Part shown: in pieces, positions 48,701 through 60,201 of the stretch
Layout: each line of letters opens with the position of its first letter
How positions within the stretch are numbered: the first letter of the stretch is position 1
NCBI GenBank assembly: GCA_003260075.1
Contig: QLIY01000053.1
Location: 134,600 to 198,599, forward strand
Length of the DNA: 64,000 nt
Origin: Phallusia mammillata
Taxonomy: Eukaryota; Chordata; Ascidiacea; Phlebobranchia; Ascidiidae
Reading direction: 5' to 3'
Translations under genes and position numbers: made by a program
The notes under the pieces: model-generated
What the model saw: only the letters and a program-made list of their open reading frames with translations
Told to the model about the DNA's origin: nothing
Databases searched by the model: none

Positions 48701-51700
48701 ACGTTGACTAAAAAAGCAGCGAATAAAGCTTCGTCGATATTGGATGCCTGAAATTAAAAAAGCATTTTTCCACACTTATAAATTGATAGTTTTTTAAAGA
48801 AAAAAAACAACCTAATATTAGTTCTGTTCCTAAACGCAACGATAAAAACAGTTCAGTCTTGTAAATTCAATGAAATATTTTAAATTTTTACATGCCAGGT
48901 ACACACGATATCCTGTTGGTGGACTGATATCTGGTGAAAGATACTTGTTCAGAGTGAGGGCTGTCAACAGCAACGGAACAAGTCCGTTTTCCGAACCAAG
49001 CGAAGCTGTCCTAACCAGCGACGGCATAAGTAAGTAAAAATATTAATAAAGTGTATGTGTTTTTATGCATGACTATTAACTGACACGTGAGGGCCACATA
49101 TAGCTTCCCTCCGTAGCGCAGCGCCATTCCAAAACTGTGGTTCGCGAAACCATTTTGCGGGACAAGCAAAAGCTTAAGGCTTGCTACAATCTTAAATTGT
49201 GTGTATAATTTGTGCTACAATCTTAAATATATCGACTATTTAAGAGGGTCCTCTATGATGGCAATACTTCTTTATCTTTACACAAAAGGAATGATTAGTT
49301 TTTACTGTTGTTCCTATCAATACTCACTTCTTTGGAACTTTTGTACAGAACCGCCCAATTGGTGGGGAGGTGTACAAGGATTGTTCCGTGTCGCTGACGA
49401 TAACGGCAAGCCATGCGTGACCAAGAATTCGATTAAGGTCTGCTGGGAGGCGCCAAAGAGCGACGGTGGTTCAAACATCACTGGATACTTCCTTGAAAGG
49501 TAAGTCAAGTCGGCAGCTTAACATGCAAAGATTAACACGCAAGAAAAATCAGGAGTGTTATGTTTGTGATAGCATCACATAGCTTGGCTGACATGAAGTC
49601 ACACATACAATGTAACTATATATTGGTGGTGACTTTTCGAAGTGTGTAACAAAACATGATAAGACATCTTTGCTGTTCGTTTGTATCGAGTAATTTGACA
49701 TCGGCTTTGCAATAATCTCGTAGCCACTATTAAATGTTTATCGTTGACGATGTTTATTTTTAAATGTCTCTTAGCTTCGTGACAGGCTATGCATATTATA
49801 TTAACCTGGTTGTGCCACTACAAAATTAATACACTCTATGTAACCGATTTTACCTCAATATTAATGTAATCATTGTGTTGACTTCTCATTTTGATTTTAC
49901 CACCCTTTCATTACCTTTTCAATCTTTATGTAATTTCATTTGTTCCAACTCTTACATAATCTTAATATCTTTCCCCTTTTACTTCTTGATCAGTCGACCA
50001 GCTGGTGGAAAGTTTAGGCCTGTGAATAACAAGGCTCTCACTCAACGCCACTTTACTGTGGGTGATCTCAACCCTGGCGAGTTTTTCGAGTTCCGTGTGA
50101 GAGCTTGCAACATTGCAGGTTTCGGCGAATGGAAAATGCTGCCCGGAGAGATCCAGGCAAAAGAACCAGGTCGGCTAAGCCCACACCTTTCTAACTTCTT
50201 TCTTTTTATCTTTTCCTCTCCCTTACCTTCCAATGTGTTTAGTTGCTAGTTTCATAAACTGTCTTTAACATAAATTTACAGTATATGACAATGTTCTCAG
50301 ATTGGTTTTTCTTGAACGATATTTTTAGTGGATAAATAGTTAGTCGTATAATGTTTAAAATTGCATTTAAGGACTTCAGCCTTGAAATAGAAAAACTGTT
50401 TAAAAATAAGAATTGAAAAAAGAAATATTGTGACATTAATGTTTTCTGTTTTGACAAGTAAAAAAAAATATTTGCTTGTAGACCGCCCATCGGAGCCCAC
50501 TGATGTCACCATAGTCAAAATTACAGAAGATTACGTCGATCTGACGTGGAAGAAGCCATGTAATATGGGATATGGTGAATTTCAAGGTTACTTGGTGGAA
50601 AGGTAACAAACATCCTTACTGTTTTAAAATGTAGAGACTAATTTATTTGTGGATATTTTTTTCAGACGCAAAGAAAACTCGGAAAACTGGTTTCCATGCA
50701 ATAAACTGCCGGAGCAAGTCAAGCAGGAAAAATACACTGTGGGTGGACTCGTACGAGGTAAAACTGGTTCTTTATCATTAGGTACCAGCATGCCAAGTGG
50801 GCTATCAAATATTACCTTGTACTTGACACATGGTTAAAAAAAACTAAAATTGTGCCTAAAATAAACATAAATGCGTAAATATAAAAATTGCCTTATATGT
50901 AAAATGGTCTTGTTCCATTTTTCCGGCCGCTTGTTGTACTTCTTGTTGTACCAAAACCTTTAAATGCCAGAGCATAATTTCGTCCAACCTAATCTATGAA
51001 AATAATATTATTCTCTTTGATGTTTGTATTCATGACGGCTTTTGTCTTTCCAGGCCAGACATACTTTTTCCGAGTAAGAGCTGTTAATCAGATCGGTGAA
51101 GGAATTCCGTCTCTCCAATCTTGTTATGTCACAGCTGGAGAACCATGGGGTAAAAAACGTTGTTTTTGTGTTGTTAAGCTATCGTAGTGTTGTTTTCGTA
51201 TGGTGCTTTGCTATTTATTGTTGTTTAATCTTTGTAGCCGACTTCAACGACCGTCAGGAGGCGATGAAGGAAATCGCAAAAAAGAAAAGAGAAGCGGAGT
51301 TAGAGAGGATTCGACTTCTGGAGGAAGCCGAGAGAAAAGAAGGTAATGCCATAAATATAACATAACGAATGCGGCCAGTTTAAATACGTAATGAACTATC
51401 ACCAAACCGAACTCTAAAGTACAAGCCAAAACTCGACCCGACCCGAAATTTTGTTGAAATAAAGGCTGAATTAGGCTCGAAAGACCACTGTCTGCCATGG
51501 TGAAATTTTGACACAAATGTAATTGATGTGAAGTCAGACCCCAATCTAGTGGGTTATTTTCGAACTAAAACCGTTACAAAAACTTTGAGGTAGTGATTGG
51601 CACATTACGGGGGGGGGGGGTTGTTGAAATAAAGGCCGAATTAGGCTCGAAAGTCCACTGTCTGCCATGGGGACATTGTGACACAAATGTGATTGATGTG

Positions 51701-54700
51701 AAGTCAGACCCCAATCTAGTGGGTTATTTTCTTTTGAACTAAAACCGTTACAAAAACTTTGAGGTAGTGATTGGCACATTACGACGAACCGAAACTCACA
51801 AGACACTTCACCAGAGCGTCCACTTTGAGCCTTTTTTTCTGAAAACAAAAACTAATATCAGTTATTCTTATCACTGAAATCTGAAAAAAGGACTATAATT
51901 GTTATATTTCTTGTTTCAGCATTTGTATTCAGAATAGAGGATTGTTTCACTAAAGTTGGTGCCAAAGGATTCTTCGAATGTAAAGTCGGGGGGGGGGGCT
52001 TCACCAGAGCGTCCACTTTGAGCCTTTTTTTTCTAAAAACAAAAACTACTATCAGTTATTCTTATCACTGGAATCTGAAAAAAGGACTAATTGATATATT
52101 TCTTGTTTCAGCATTTGTATTCAGAATAGAAGATTGTTTCACTAAAGTTGGTGCCAAAGGATTCTTCGAATGTAAAGTCAAGGATCCAAAGACTAAGGTT
52201 GCTTGGTACTTTGGCAACGGAAAAGAGGTTGGTTAAACACTTTTTTCCCCACATGGAAATAATTCAGTTTCAAATTAGAAAGTGAACTGTATAGGGACGA
52301 ATCGTTGCATTTTACACAAACCCAGAATATAATATTGCTTTAGTAGTCTGCTTTGTTTTAAAATAAAAATAATTACTTGAAATAAATAAAAGTCAGCGGT
52401 GTTTGTAGTTGGACTTTCGACGCACAAATAGTATTCCACTTAAATAGGTTTGTCTATATGTCAACTTATACATGTGAATGTTTGGAATACTGGCAAAAAT
52501 TCGTCTTTTTTTCTGGCTAACTGCAATTGAAAATTTTGCTTGTTAAGTAAGCTTGGTTTCTATTTCATAATTAATACCATACTTTTGCAGATTCAAGTCA
52601 GTCCCGCTGGAAAATATGACGTCATCAGTGTGGGAACCATTCGTTCTCTCATTATCAACGACTGCAGTGCTGAGGACGTTCAAGTCGTACACTGTGTGGC
52701 GCTATACAATGGCTGCACAGCCACCGCAGACCTTGTGGTTGGAGATAGTAAGTTCGGAATATTTCGGAAACTTTCAGGAGAGTTCGGATTTGAAACCTTA
52801 AACAGCCCAGCCCAAGTGTACATTTTAATTTAAATGTTTTTTTCGGTGGCCATTAGTATACATTTCATGTTACAATCAATACCTTCAAACTGAGTAAAAG
52901 AAACGACTGGGAAAGTAGATTAACCTTGATATGAAAGATCACGAGTTTGATGGTAATTCCCTCCTGTCTCTGTAATTAATTCTGATATTTTTCAGTGGAA
53001 CCGGCTCATTTTGTTCGAACACCTCGTGATGTCCGCATCAGGAAGGGAGAAACAGCTATCTTCGACTGTGTGTTTACTAAGCAGAACGTAAAGGTATGTA
53101 ATGACCGGGTGTATGCAGCAATGCTTGTAAAATGTAGGCTAGTAATTAAGTCCGCTTTAGGTGTAGAGTGTACATTACGACGCAAAACCAACAAATACTC
53201 TCTCTTTTTAAATACGACGAGTTTTATTCAACAAACATTTTTTATGAGTCAAATTTGGATCGTATAGACAAAAACTATCACTATTGTTATGTTAAGCAAT
53301 ATATGTGTTTCACATTCCCCAAGCCCGGCTGAGCACCAAGCCTTAGCAGAGATATTTAGCCAATAAAAAAATTGCACCTTTGGGCCAATCCTAATGACTC
53401 CATAGTATTAACATGCTTTAAACTTTAAGCAAAAGCTTATAAGTTAAAATCTTTGTGTCAGTTGCATAGCTTGTAATGAATAAACCAAGCTGAAGTTAGC
53501 AAAATTGCATTACCCATTTTTAGATCGAGTGGTTCAAGAACGATGAGCCGTTAAACATGGACGACCCTCGCTATGAATTCGTCACTCAAGGTGGTGCCCG
53601 CTCTCTCATTATCCATGACGTCACTGATGACGACATAGCGATGTACCGTGTGACTGGACTTGGAGGATCGTTTACCGCTAACTTGGTAGTAGATGGAGGT
53701 AAAGGGGGGGGGGACATTTCTAGATCGAGTGGTTCAAGAACGATGAGCCGTTAAACATGGACGACCGTCGCTATGAATTCGTCACTCAAGGTGGTGCCCG
53801 CTCTCTCATTATCCACGACGTCACTGATGACGACATAGCGATGTACCGTGTGACCGGACTTGGAGGATCGTTTACCGCTAACTTGGTAGTAGATGGAGGT
53901 AAATAGAATGTGTTGTTTCTTATTTGTCTCTAAAGTTAAAGTTATTCCATTTTTTGTTTGTTACCCTGTTGGGAACTTGCTTTTCAAGGAAAGTGTTTGT
54001 TAACGAATACCTTTTCATAGTGGTGGAATTCAATTTTTTTGTCAGCAGGTTCTATCACAAAAGCTATATTTTTAGCCGGTTCTGCTACAAAAAATCCATT
54101 GGCAGTAACCAGTAATGCTATAACCGGTTCGCTGATCTCATAAAATTTCGGGGGGGGGGGTTCTACTATAAAACCGGTGCGAACCGACTGAATCTCACCG
54201 CTGCCTTTTCATGTAGCCTTTTCATCCTTTTATGATTGCAGTTTGCTGGAAATCGGGCAATCAAACGATTTTTTCTAATACTTTTTCTTTTTGTAGTTCT
54301 TCCTGTGAAGTTTAACGAAAAACTCCATGACGGCGAATTCACTTATGACGTCAGCATCGCGACGTTCGAGTGCCTGGCCGAGCCCTCTTTGCTCTACGAC
54401 GGTCGGATACCAGCGTGCCGTTGGTACCATGGCAACGAGCTAATAGACTCCGGTGACGACAGATACGAACTTGTGTCTGTTGGGAATAAACACTCACTGA
54501 AGGTAAAGGATTTTATTATTGAACTTTGATCTGATGTATAAACATGAATCCAACTAACTGCATGTGGGGAGCGTTTTTAGTGAGTCAATACTTTTGATGG
54601 AATACTTTTTTTAACTTTGCTTCATGTGGTAAATCTCAAATCCTGTGTAAAACATGTGGAAAGAATTTATGGTTCAATTTATGAGCGTACATTTGCACTT

Positions 54701-57700
54701 TGTGGTGCGAAAACTATAGAGCCGGGCTTAAACGTTGTTGCCTTATTTTTCAGATTATCAAACCAACATTCGAAGACAACGGCGAAATCGTATGTGTTGG
54801 GGGGGGGGCAAAACATGTGGAAAACACTGTTTTACTCAGACGAAATTTCTGGTTGAATTTATGAGCGTACATTGCACTTTGTGGTGCGAAAACTATAGAG
54901 CCGGACTTAAACGTTGTTGCCTTATTTTGCAGATTATCAAACCAACATTCGAAGACAACGGCGAAATCGTATGTGTTGTGGGAGGTGAAAAAACCGTTTG
55001 CAACATCCAAGTTGAAAGTAAGGGGTTTTATATGTTCCGAAAACAATGCAGACAGTGTACAAAACCTAAAACCTATAATTTATGCAGAAAATACCCATAG
55101 TGTAGTGGCATATCACAATACACTATTCGAAAATATCCAACTTATAATGTCCAGCGATGCCTACCAATAACGTTATTTATTGACAGTGTGTGTGTCGTGC
55201 TTTTGTTATGGTCCGTGTATTTTTATTTTTTGTTTTTGTCATGGTAATTTTGTATCTTTACGGTTTACATTTGATAATAATTATTGCAGAGCCCCCCCCA
55301 CCGCCGCCCAAACCTGCAAAGGCCGAAGACTACAGTAAGTTTCGTTTTTAATGTTTTTGGTAAATTGCAATCACCGAATTCACCAATAATCCTTTTATCG
55401 TCTTATTAACCGCAAACGCTTGTTTTCGTATAACTTGAGACCACCAAGACTTAGACTATAACTTTATACTGGACCTAATTTGTATAACTGGGAAGGCTTG
55501 TGATTGTAGATTGGAGAACTTACTGTTTTTGATGTGTTACAGTTATCAACTTCGAACAAGGCCTACGCGCTGAACCACTCGCCAACGCTGTGAGATTGTT
55601 TTGTGTTGTGACAAAACTGCGGGAGGATGCCAATATTATTTGGTATCACAACAATACTGAGATTTCCATTGACAATCAACAATACAAGGTAAGCCGAATG
55701 ATTGTATTATTAATAGGTTTGGCGTTCAATAAATAATCTATTAATGACTGTGCCGTGCTCGCTACTGCCTGAAGGTATTGATGCCCAGCATAAAAACGTT
55801 TTCATTATTTGTTGGTTTTCTGAGTACACTGCGTAACATGGGGGGGGGGGTAATCTATTAATGACTGTGCCGAGCTCGCTACTGCCTAAAGGTATTGATG
55901 CCCAGCATAAAAAACGTTTTCATTATTTGTTGGTTTTCTGAGTACACTGCGTAACATTATTATGCACGAGTTAATATATATTACTACGTAAACGTTTCAA
56001 AGAAAAACTGTAGAAAAATACCACTGGCCTCAGAATTTATTAAAATTAGCTAAAACTAATTTCCTTCAAAAACGCATATCATGGAACCTCTTATGTTTTC
56101 AGTGCTTCAATGACGTCGACACCGGCCTCGTGTCTTTGCTCATCTCGCCGATAACACGTGATCACGCTGGCGGGAAGTTGACTTGTGAGTTTATCACTCC
56201 GCTCTCGACCTTCGATACCAAGGTCAACTTTGAGTTTGACGACGAAGGTAAAAAACAACATTCATTTGCTTTTGGAATTGGACGTCATAAAAATAAAGTT
56301 GCCTTAAAAAGTGTAAATGTTTAGAAACAGCGTTTAGAAATCGAATATTTTATGTCATATGTTTTTCCTTTTAGTTGATTAAAAAATATCCATCGAAATA
56401 GATTAATCTGGTCCATATTGGTCTCGGCCTAACATAGGTTAAATATTTTTTGAGAGGTGGCTAGTTGTATAAAAAGGATAAAGTACATTATTAAGGCTGG
56501 GTTTTCCAATTCTTATCGGAATAAAAATCTGGGTAATGTATAAGAGTAAAAACAACTGTAGTTTCTGTTGTTGGGTTAACAGATGACTATATTTATCACT
56601 TAGCAACTTTGGAAATGTATGCTTGTAGTATAGCTAGATAGGTTTTTTTTTTTATCTAACATTAACTTGCAATAACCTAATTTAGTTTGTGAAGATAACG
56701 AATAATTTAAATGGAAAAGGGTTTGCTAAAATGAAACTTTAACACTAGTTTAGTGCACAAAAATCGGTTTGGGATCAGTAGTTTGGGTATCGTTTTTATT
56801 GTGAACCCACATCAGTGGTGTTTATTTATCACATAAGATACTAGAAATGTACGTCGTTCTGTTGTGTGTCGCTTAAATTCACTGCAAACAAACATGTTGG
56901 ATTATTTTTGACAGAATTCGACAAAGTTACGTCCGAGGCCACTCGTCTTTACGAAGAAGAAGAGAACGAAAGAAAAGAGAGACAGGCCGAGAGAAAAAGA
57001 AAAAAGGAGGAACGTTTGCGTGGCGAGCAGCAGGAAACGGTAATATTATGACGTAATTGTTGTGTGTTTGGCGAGGTGAAGAAGAGTTTCCAGTTACAAT
57101 AGATTTCTTCTTTATTGTGCATGTAGTTTTAACTACACGTCCATATCCTCGTAACCAGTTCTTGTAATGCCTAAAATGTATGAAAAATCAGAAACCTCGC
57201 CGAAACGAGGAAGAAAAATTCGAAAAGACTCATTGAAATGTTCCCCCCCACGGAAATCTTTAGTAAAAGGCGAAAGATTTATGCGTGTGAGGAGAAACCA
57301 GAGTGCGTTGACATGTTGAATTAGAAACTCCTCCCAAAGCAGTCATTTTCAATTTGTGGTGCGCGCTTTGGGCAAAACCTTTAACAAACAATAGCTGCGT
57401 TCTGATCGGCAATATGTGGGTTCGAATCACGCCAACTGCTTTTCACTTTTCGGCATGATAAGAAGTACCGGAAAATATATCATTTTTTATCAGTTCAATA
57501 TCATTACCGACAAAATTCCGTTGATGACAAGAGAAGCGATTGTGGACACATTTTCTGCAAATATATTTGCTACTTTTAAGTGCTTCAACAGAAATATGTA
57601 TTGTTTTGGTCCATATCTTATATTGGTTTTTATTGAATTTTGTTGATCAGTATCATCGACAACTTCTGGATTTTCTGAAACAAAAAAACACTAATAACAA

Positions 57701-59533
57701 GATTACGTGTGTCAACAAAGCACGTTGGGGTTAGAATTACTTAGGATCAGAGACATACGAGGTCTCTTTAGGTTTATTAGTTTCGTTTTTTGACATCGGC
57801 TTTGGCTAAAAATTGTATTTCCACTAAAACACTTATCTAAATTATTGTGAATTTGGAATGTGGACTAATGTGTTGTAACTGCAGGTCACCACAACCGATG
57901 CGCCATTGGTCGAATCTGAACCAATCACGATCGAGGAAGGTGTCCAGTACGACGTCTCAGAAAGTGGAGAACTTCATTTCTCAGTTAAGGTAAAAAAAAA
58001 CGGAAACATTTTTAAGTTGTAATAGTTAAGTCTAAAGAGCTTTTTTTGCATTGCAGATGAACGCTGATGCATCTGAATGTGAAATTGTGTGGCTGAAGGA
58101 TAGCATGGTCATCGACAATGAGAGATACGTCACAGTGAACAATGCCTTTGGCGCCAACCTTGTGATTAAGGTGAGCTATTTCTGTGCAAATAAATGCCTG
58201 CTTTTGTGGTGAGGTGAGGAACTATTTAAATGAACCTTAACTCTAAACCTTTCCAACTATCCCGATTGCATTCTAATGCTTGAGGTCATATCTCATTGTT
58301 TGAAAATTTAAAAAAGTTCCAAATTGGCCCAACAGCCTACACTAACGACTGATCGCTAGACGTAACAACAGTAACTTCACTACTGGCCAAACTGTTATAT
58401 TATAACGATAATAAAACCTTTTTAAACCACGATTTGATGCGACATAACACAAAGATTACCGCAAATAACGCGTTGGTACCACGTTAACGCCAAGACAAAA
58501 CGTCCCAGTTCTTCCACTTGGTACTGTTCAGCCAAAATGAGGGTCAATCACATGGCGACACGCCACTCGTAAACCATTGGATGAGGAAGGTGTTTAACTT
58601 TTAATGTTTAACAAAATAAAAAAACAGAGTGAATAATAGTTGTTTTATATTTAATTCAACAAACTAGCAAAACAATAAAAGAGAGACCCCCCCAAGAATG
58701 GAAAATGAAACAAACTTTCAAGGATGATAAAAACTTGAGAAAAAACATATTGAAACAAAATTGGAACATACTACTAAAATTACCGTTAAGCAAATAATGA
58801 CAGCACAACTGTGCAATAAATTCACAAATATAATAGTGACACCGTTTACCTCACAATGCTGTTTTAATTTTTTTGTAGGAGCCTTGTGCCGACGATGCTG
58901 GAACATTTACTTGTCAGATCAAATCCAACCAATCGCAAGCCGAAGCTAGTGCTGACGTCACAGGAAAGGGTAATTTTTGCAACAGCGAATATTTTTCATC
59001 CCGATGACAAGTGGCGATTGACCTTTAATGCCTCGCCTTTTTGACGCAGTATTCAAGGGGCTACTGCTTCGAAGCGCCGACATTCGAACGTCTCCGATGA
59101 CCGACGTCACAAAGGCGCCTAGTGACGTCACTGACGCCGAACAATTGGAGGCTGGTGACGTGGAGAATGAAACAAAGGACGCGGGTTCCCAACCTGAAGA
59201 ACAAGCCGTGCTGGTGTGTATTTTGTAAACTTGCTTATTACTTCAACAACAAAAGTCATGTGGTGTAGAACAAAATTGTAACAATAAAATGTGATAAACA
59301 GCAGTCTAAAATTTAAACAACGCGTTGGGAGACCTGCTATTTTCCGAATCTTGTCTACTTTGAATTTCTCCGTCTGTTATATGACTGCTGTTGCTTATTT
59401 TACAGTATGCCATTTGTATAAATTTTAAATAATATAGCATCCGTTATTGTTCTTTTAGCCTAGCAATGCATGTGAGAAGGAGCTTACGGATGATGTCATC
59501 GAAGAAACTGACGTCACAAAAGCAGAAGATTGA
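39730..59533 (+). CDS. MYOM: Myomesin (sarcomere M-band crosslinker)
   Basis: Thirty-nine exons join in phase to 1734 aa, close to vertebrate myomesin length. Domain order is the myomesin pattern: unique acidic and basic head (1 to about 270), Ig (about 275-375), Ig (407-497), five FnIII (500-606, 637-732, 771-870, 873-980, 982-1083), charged helical linker (1085-1119), then Ig at 1120-1210, 1212-1300, 1302-1398, a Pro-rich linker, Ig (1414-1510), a second helical linker and a last Ig (1553-1655), ending in an acidic tail. The FIMKLRSHVIWEKM segment before Ig1 resembles the myomesin M2 entry. Exon ends: 39845, 40374, 40888, 41454, 41649, 42013, 42297, 42891, 44800, 45310, 46034, 46538, 46678, 47259, 47589, 48004, 48520, 49029, 49499, 50169, 50602, 50757, 51149, 51342, 52227, 52747, 53093, 53698 (or 53898), 54502, 55017, 55334, 55688, 56247, 57039, 57989, 58170, 58969, 59213, 59533. 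The family binds myosin and titin and dimerises through its last Ig. Titin and MyBP-C differ in domain order. Confidence 0.88.
39986..40201. mobile_element. hAT-type MITE in myomesin intron 1, 216 bp
   Basis: Ends CAGGGGATGGCAACC and GGTTTCCGACCACTG are imperfect inverted repeats. The interior matches the 20284-20508 element in inverse orientation. Eight-bp flanking repeats TTGTAACG (39978-39985) and TTGTAAAG (40202-40209) agree at seven positions, supporting a hAT insertion. No coding capacity. Confidence 0.85.
40417..40763. mobile_element. Tc1/mariner-type MITE in myomesin intron 2, 347 bp
   Basis: Terminal inverted repeats read CCGTATTTACTCGATT at the left and the complement at the right, flanked by TA on both sides (40415-40416, 40764-40765). 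The interior repeats ATAAGCCGCCCTCGATTATAAG-like units in both directions. No transposase. TA duplication points to the Tc1/mariner superfamily. Confidence 0.75.
41308..41339. repeat. In-frame coding duplication with G10 junction
   Basis: The 11-mer CAAGGTGACGC (41308-41318) is repeated at 41329-41339 after G10 (41319-41328). The inserted 21 bp lies inside the fourth coding exon of myomesin, keeps the frame and adds a Gly run to the disordered head. It is the shortest member of the class. Confidence 0.85.
43800..44326 (+). CDS. Probable alternative terminal exon of myomesin (short isoform)
   Basis: A 527-bp open frame begins after a TATAG acceptor at 43799 in the phase left by myomesin exon 42704-42891 and runs to TGA. 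It would replace everything after the first Ig with about 175 hydrophilic, acidic residues rich in Thr, Glu and Asp and without a recognised domain. The long form skips it by joining 42891 to 44684 in the same phase. The length of the open frame, the in-phase acceptor and protein-like composition support coding use. No canonical AATAAA was seen close downstream, so it could also be part of a longer unspliced form. Confidence 0.6.
45353..45715. mobile_element. Candidate hAT-type MITE in a myomesin intron, 363 bp
   Basis: The left end AGTAATGATGCACCGAA and the right end, whose complement reads AGTAATGATACACCGAA, form imperfect inverted repeats around an AT-rich non-coding interior. No matching 8-bp target duplication was found, so the boundaries are approximate. 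Confidence 0.55.
51451..51783. repeat. Tandem duplication with G12 junction (intronic)
   Basis: Left copy 51451-51608, G12 at 51609-51620 (one G belongs to the unit), right copy 51621-51783. The copies differ by several substitutions and a small insertion. It lies in the intron after the first helical linker of myomesin, 22 bp left of the next such duplication. Confidence 0.9.
51806..52179. repeat. Tandem duplication with G11 junction splitting a myomesin exon
   Basis: Left copy 51806-51987, G11 at 51988-51998, right copy 51999-52179. The left copy includes the acceptor and first 68 bp of the exon at 52112-52227 (from 51920), then is cut by the G tract. Only the right copy continues into a complete exon, so the left one would be a decoy acceptor. 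Confidence 0.9.
53515..53903. repeat. Tandem duplication with G10 junction, copying a whole myomesin exon
   Basis: Left copy 53515-53703, G10 at 53704-53713, right copy 53714-53903. Each contains a complete 175-bp exon with AG acceptor and GT donor (53524-53698 and 53724-53898) encoding the same half Ig domain, with a few mostly silent differences. Since 175 is not a multiple of three, both copies cannot be used in one mRNA. Confidence 0.92.
54150..54160. repeat. G11 tract without clear flanking duplication
   Basis: G11 in the intron before exon 54297-54502. The flanks share only short GGTTCT and ACCGGT words, so no duplication is claimed. One of two long G tracts without a duplicate. Confidence 0.75.
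54647..54978. repeat. Tandem duplication with G10 junction splitting a myomesin exon
   Basis: Left copy about 54647-54798, G10 at 54799-54808, right copy 54809-54978. The left copy carries an acceptor and the first 45 bp or so of the exon at 54933-55017, then ends in the G tract. The right copy has an extra stretch near its start and continues into the full exon. Confidence 0.88.
55734..55957. repeat. Tandem duplication with G11 junction (intronic)
   Basis: Left copy 55734-55839, G11 at 55840-55850, right copy 55851-55957. Differences include GCCGTGCTC/GCCGAGCTC, CCTGAAGG/CCTAAAGG and one extra A. Confidence 0.9.
57190..57306 (-). ncRNA. U5: U5 spliceosomal snRNA, copy 1
   Basis: Read on the minus strand, the RNA starts GCACTCTGGTTTCTC and carries the invariant U5 loop 1 CGCCUUUUACU inside its AAAUCUUU...AAAGAUUU stem, then the Sm-type AAUUUUU site and a 3' hairpin CCTCG-TTTCG-GCGAGG. 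The length of 117 nt fits U5. U5 holds exon ends in the spliceosome through loop 1. It lies antisense in the myomesin intron between exons ending 57039 and starting 57885. An upstream element shared with copy 2 sits 47 bp from the 5' end. It differs from copy 2 at one base, in the 3' hairpin loop. Confidence 0.93.
57353..57362 (-). promoter_or_regulatory. Shared snRNA upstream element, U5 copy 1
   Basis: GCACCACAAA on the minus strand, 47 bp upstream of the U5 5' end. The same ten bases occur at the same distance before copy 2 while most surrounding bases differ. This is the place of the proximal sequence element of snRNA promoters. Confidence 0.7.
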
Positions 59534-59690
59534 CTTCATCAATTACAAGACTTAGCACACAACACTGTACATGACGATCATTGTTAAAATTTGTTTGTAT
59601 TGCATAGAGCGTTTGTGTTTGAATAATACAAATGTGGCGACCCATTTTTAGTAAACTAAGTTTGAACCGCGGGCGATGTTATTAAGCTTT

Positions 59691-59807
59691 AGAAACCTCG
59701 CCGAAGCGAGGAAGAAAAATTCGAAAAGACTCATTGAAATGTTCCCCCCCACGGAAATCTTTAGTAAAAGGCGAAAGATTTATGCGTGTGAGGAGAAACC
59801 AGAGTGC
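59691..59807 (-). ncRNA. U5: U5 spliceosomal snRNA, copy 2
   Basis: Identical to copy 1 over 117 nt except one base in the 3' terminal hairpin loop (CGAAG instead of CGAAA on plus). Loop 1, Sm-type site and the 3' stem are intact. It starts 158 bp past the myomesin stop codon, in opposite orientation, so a long myomesin 3' end would overlap it. With copy 1 it forms a direct pair 2.5 kb apart; near identity with diverged flanks suggests gene conversion or strong constraint. Confidence 0.93.
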
Positions 59808-59853
59808 AGACTTATTGTGCTTTTCGGCCCAATTCCCGAAAGGAAACTTTTCG

Positions 59854-59863
59854 TTTGTGGTGC
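59854..59863 (-). promoter_or_regulatory. Shared snRNA upstream element, U5 copy 2
   Basis: GCACCACAAA on the minus strand at the same 47-bp distance as in copy 1. The flanks also share a CCCAAG/CCCAAA word just beyond it. Probable proximal sequence element. Confidence 0.7.
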
Positions 59864-60201
59864 TTGGGCCCCTTGTAACAATTCGTCGTCGTTTCGTATC
59901 TAATCCTGCGCATTAAAATCTGCCAGACAGGAATGTTGATTAATTCTCTTGTACGCCCCTTTTCATCAAAGGCGGGCGCCACACTTTTATGAATGAATAC
60001 ATGGGACCTTAAAAAACACGGTTGGCCAAGTTAAATGATGTCATAATAGCAAATAATTACGTCACAAACCATACCCAGTCAGAAGTTGTTGATGTTCTAT
60101 CGAATCGAATGGATTAAATGGCTGAAACCTAAACCTCTGCCAAGAGACACACAGTTTGACTGGTTTGTGCACTGGGGCGTAAACGCTTGTGCTGCTTGCA
60201 G

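Noticed and set aside
57410..57440. GTGGGTTCGAATCACGCC resembles the T arm of a tRNA
   Set aside because: No acceptor stem, D arm or anticodon arm could be folded upstream, so this is at most a tRNA-like fragment.
39730..59533. Assignment to titin, obscurin, MyBP-C or IGFN1
   Set aside because: The order of two Ig, five FnIII, helical linker and five Ig with helical linkers, and the size of 1734 aa, fit myomesin and none of the others.
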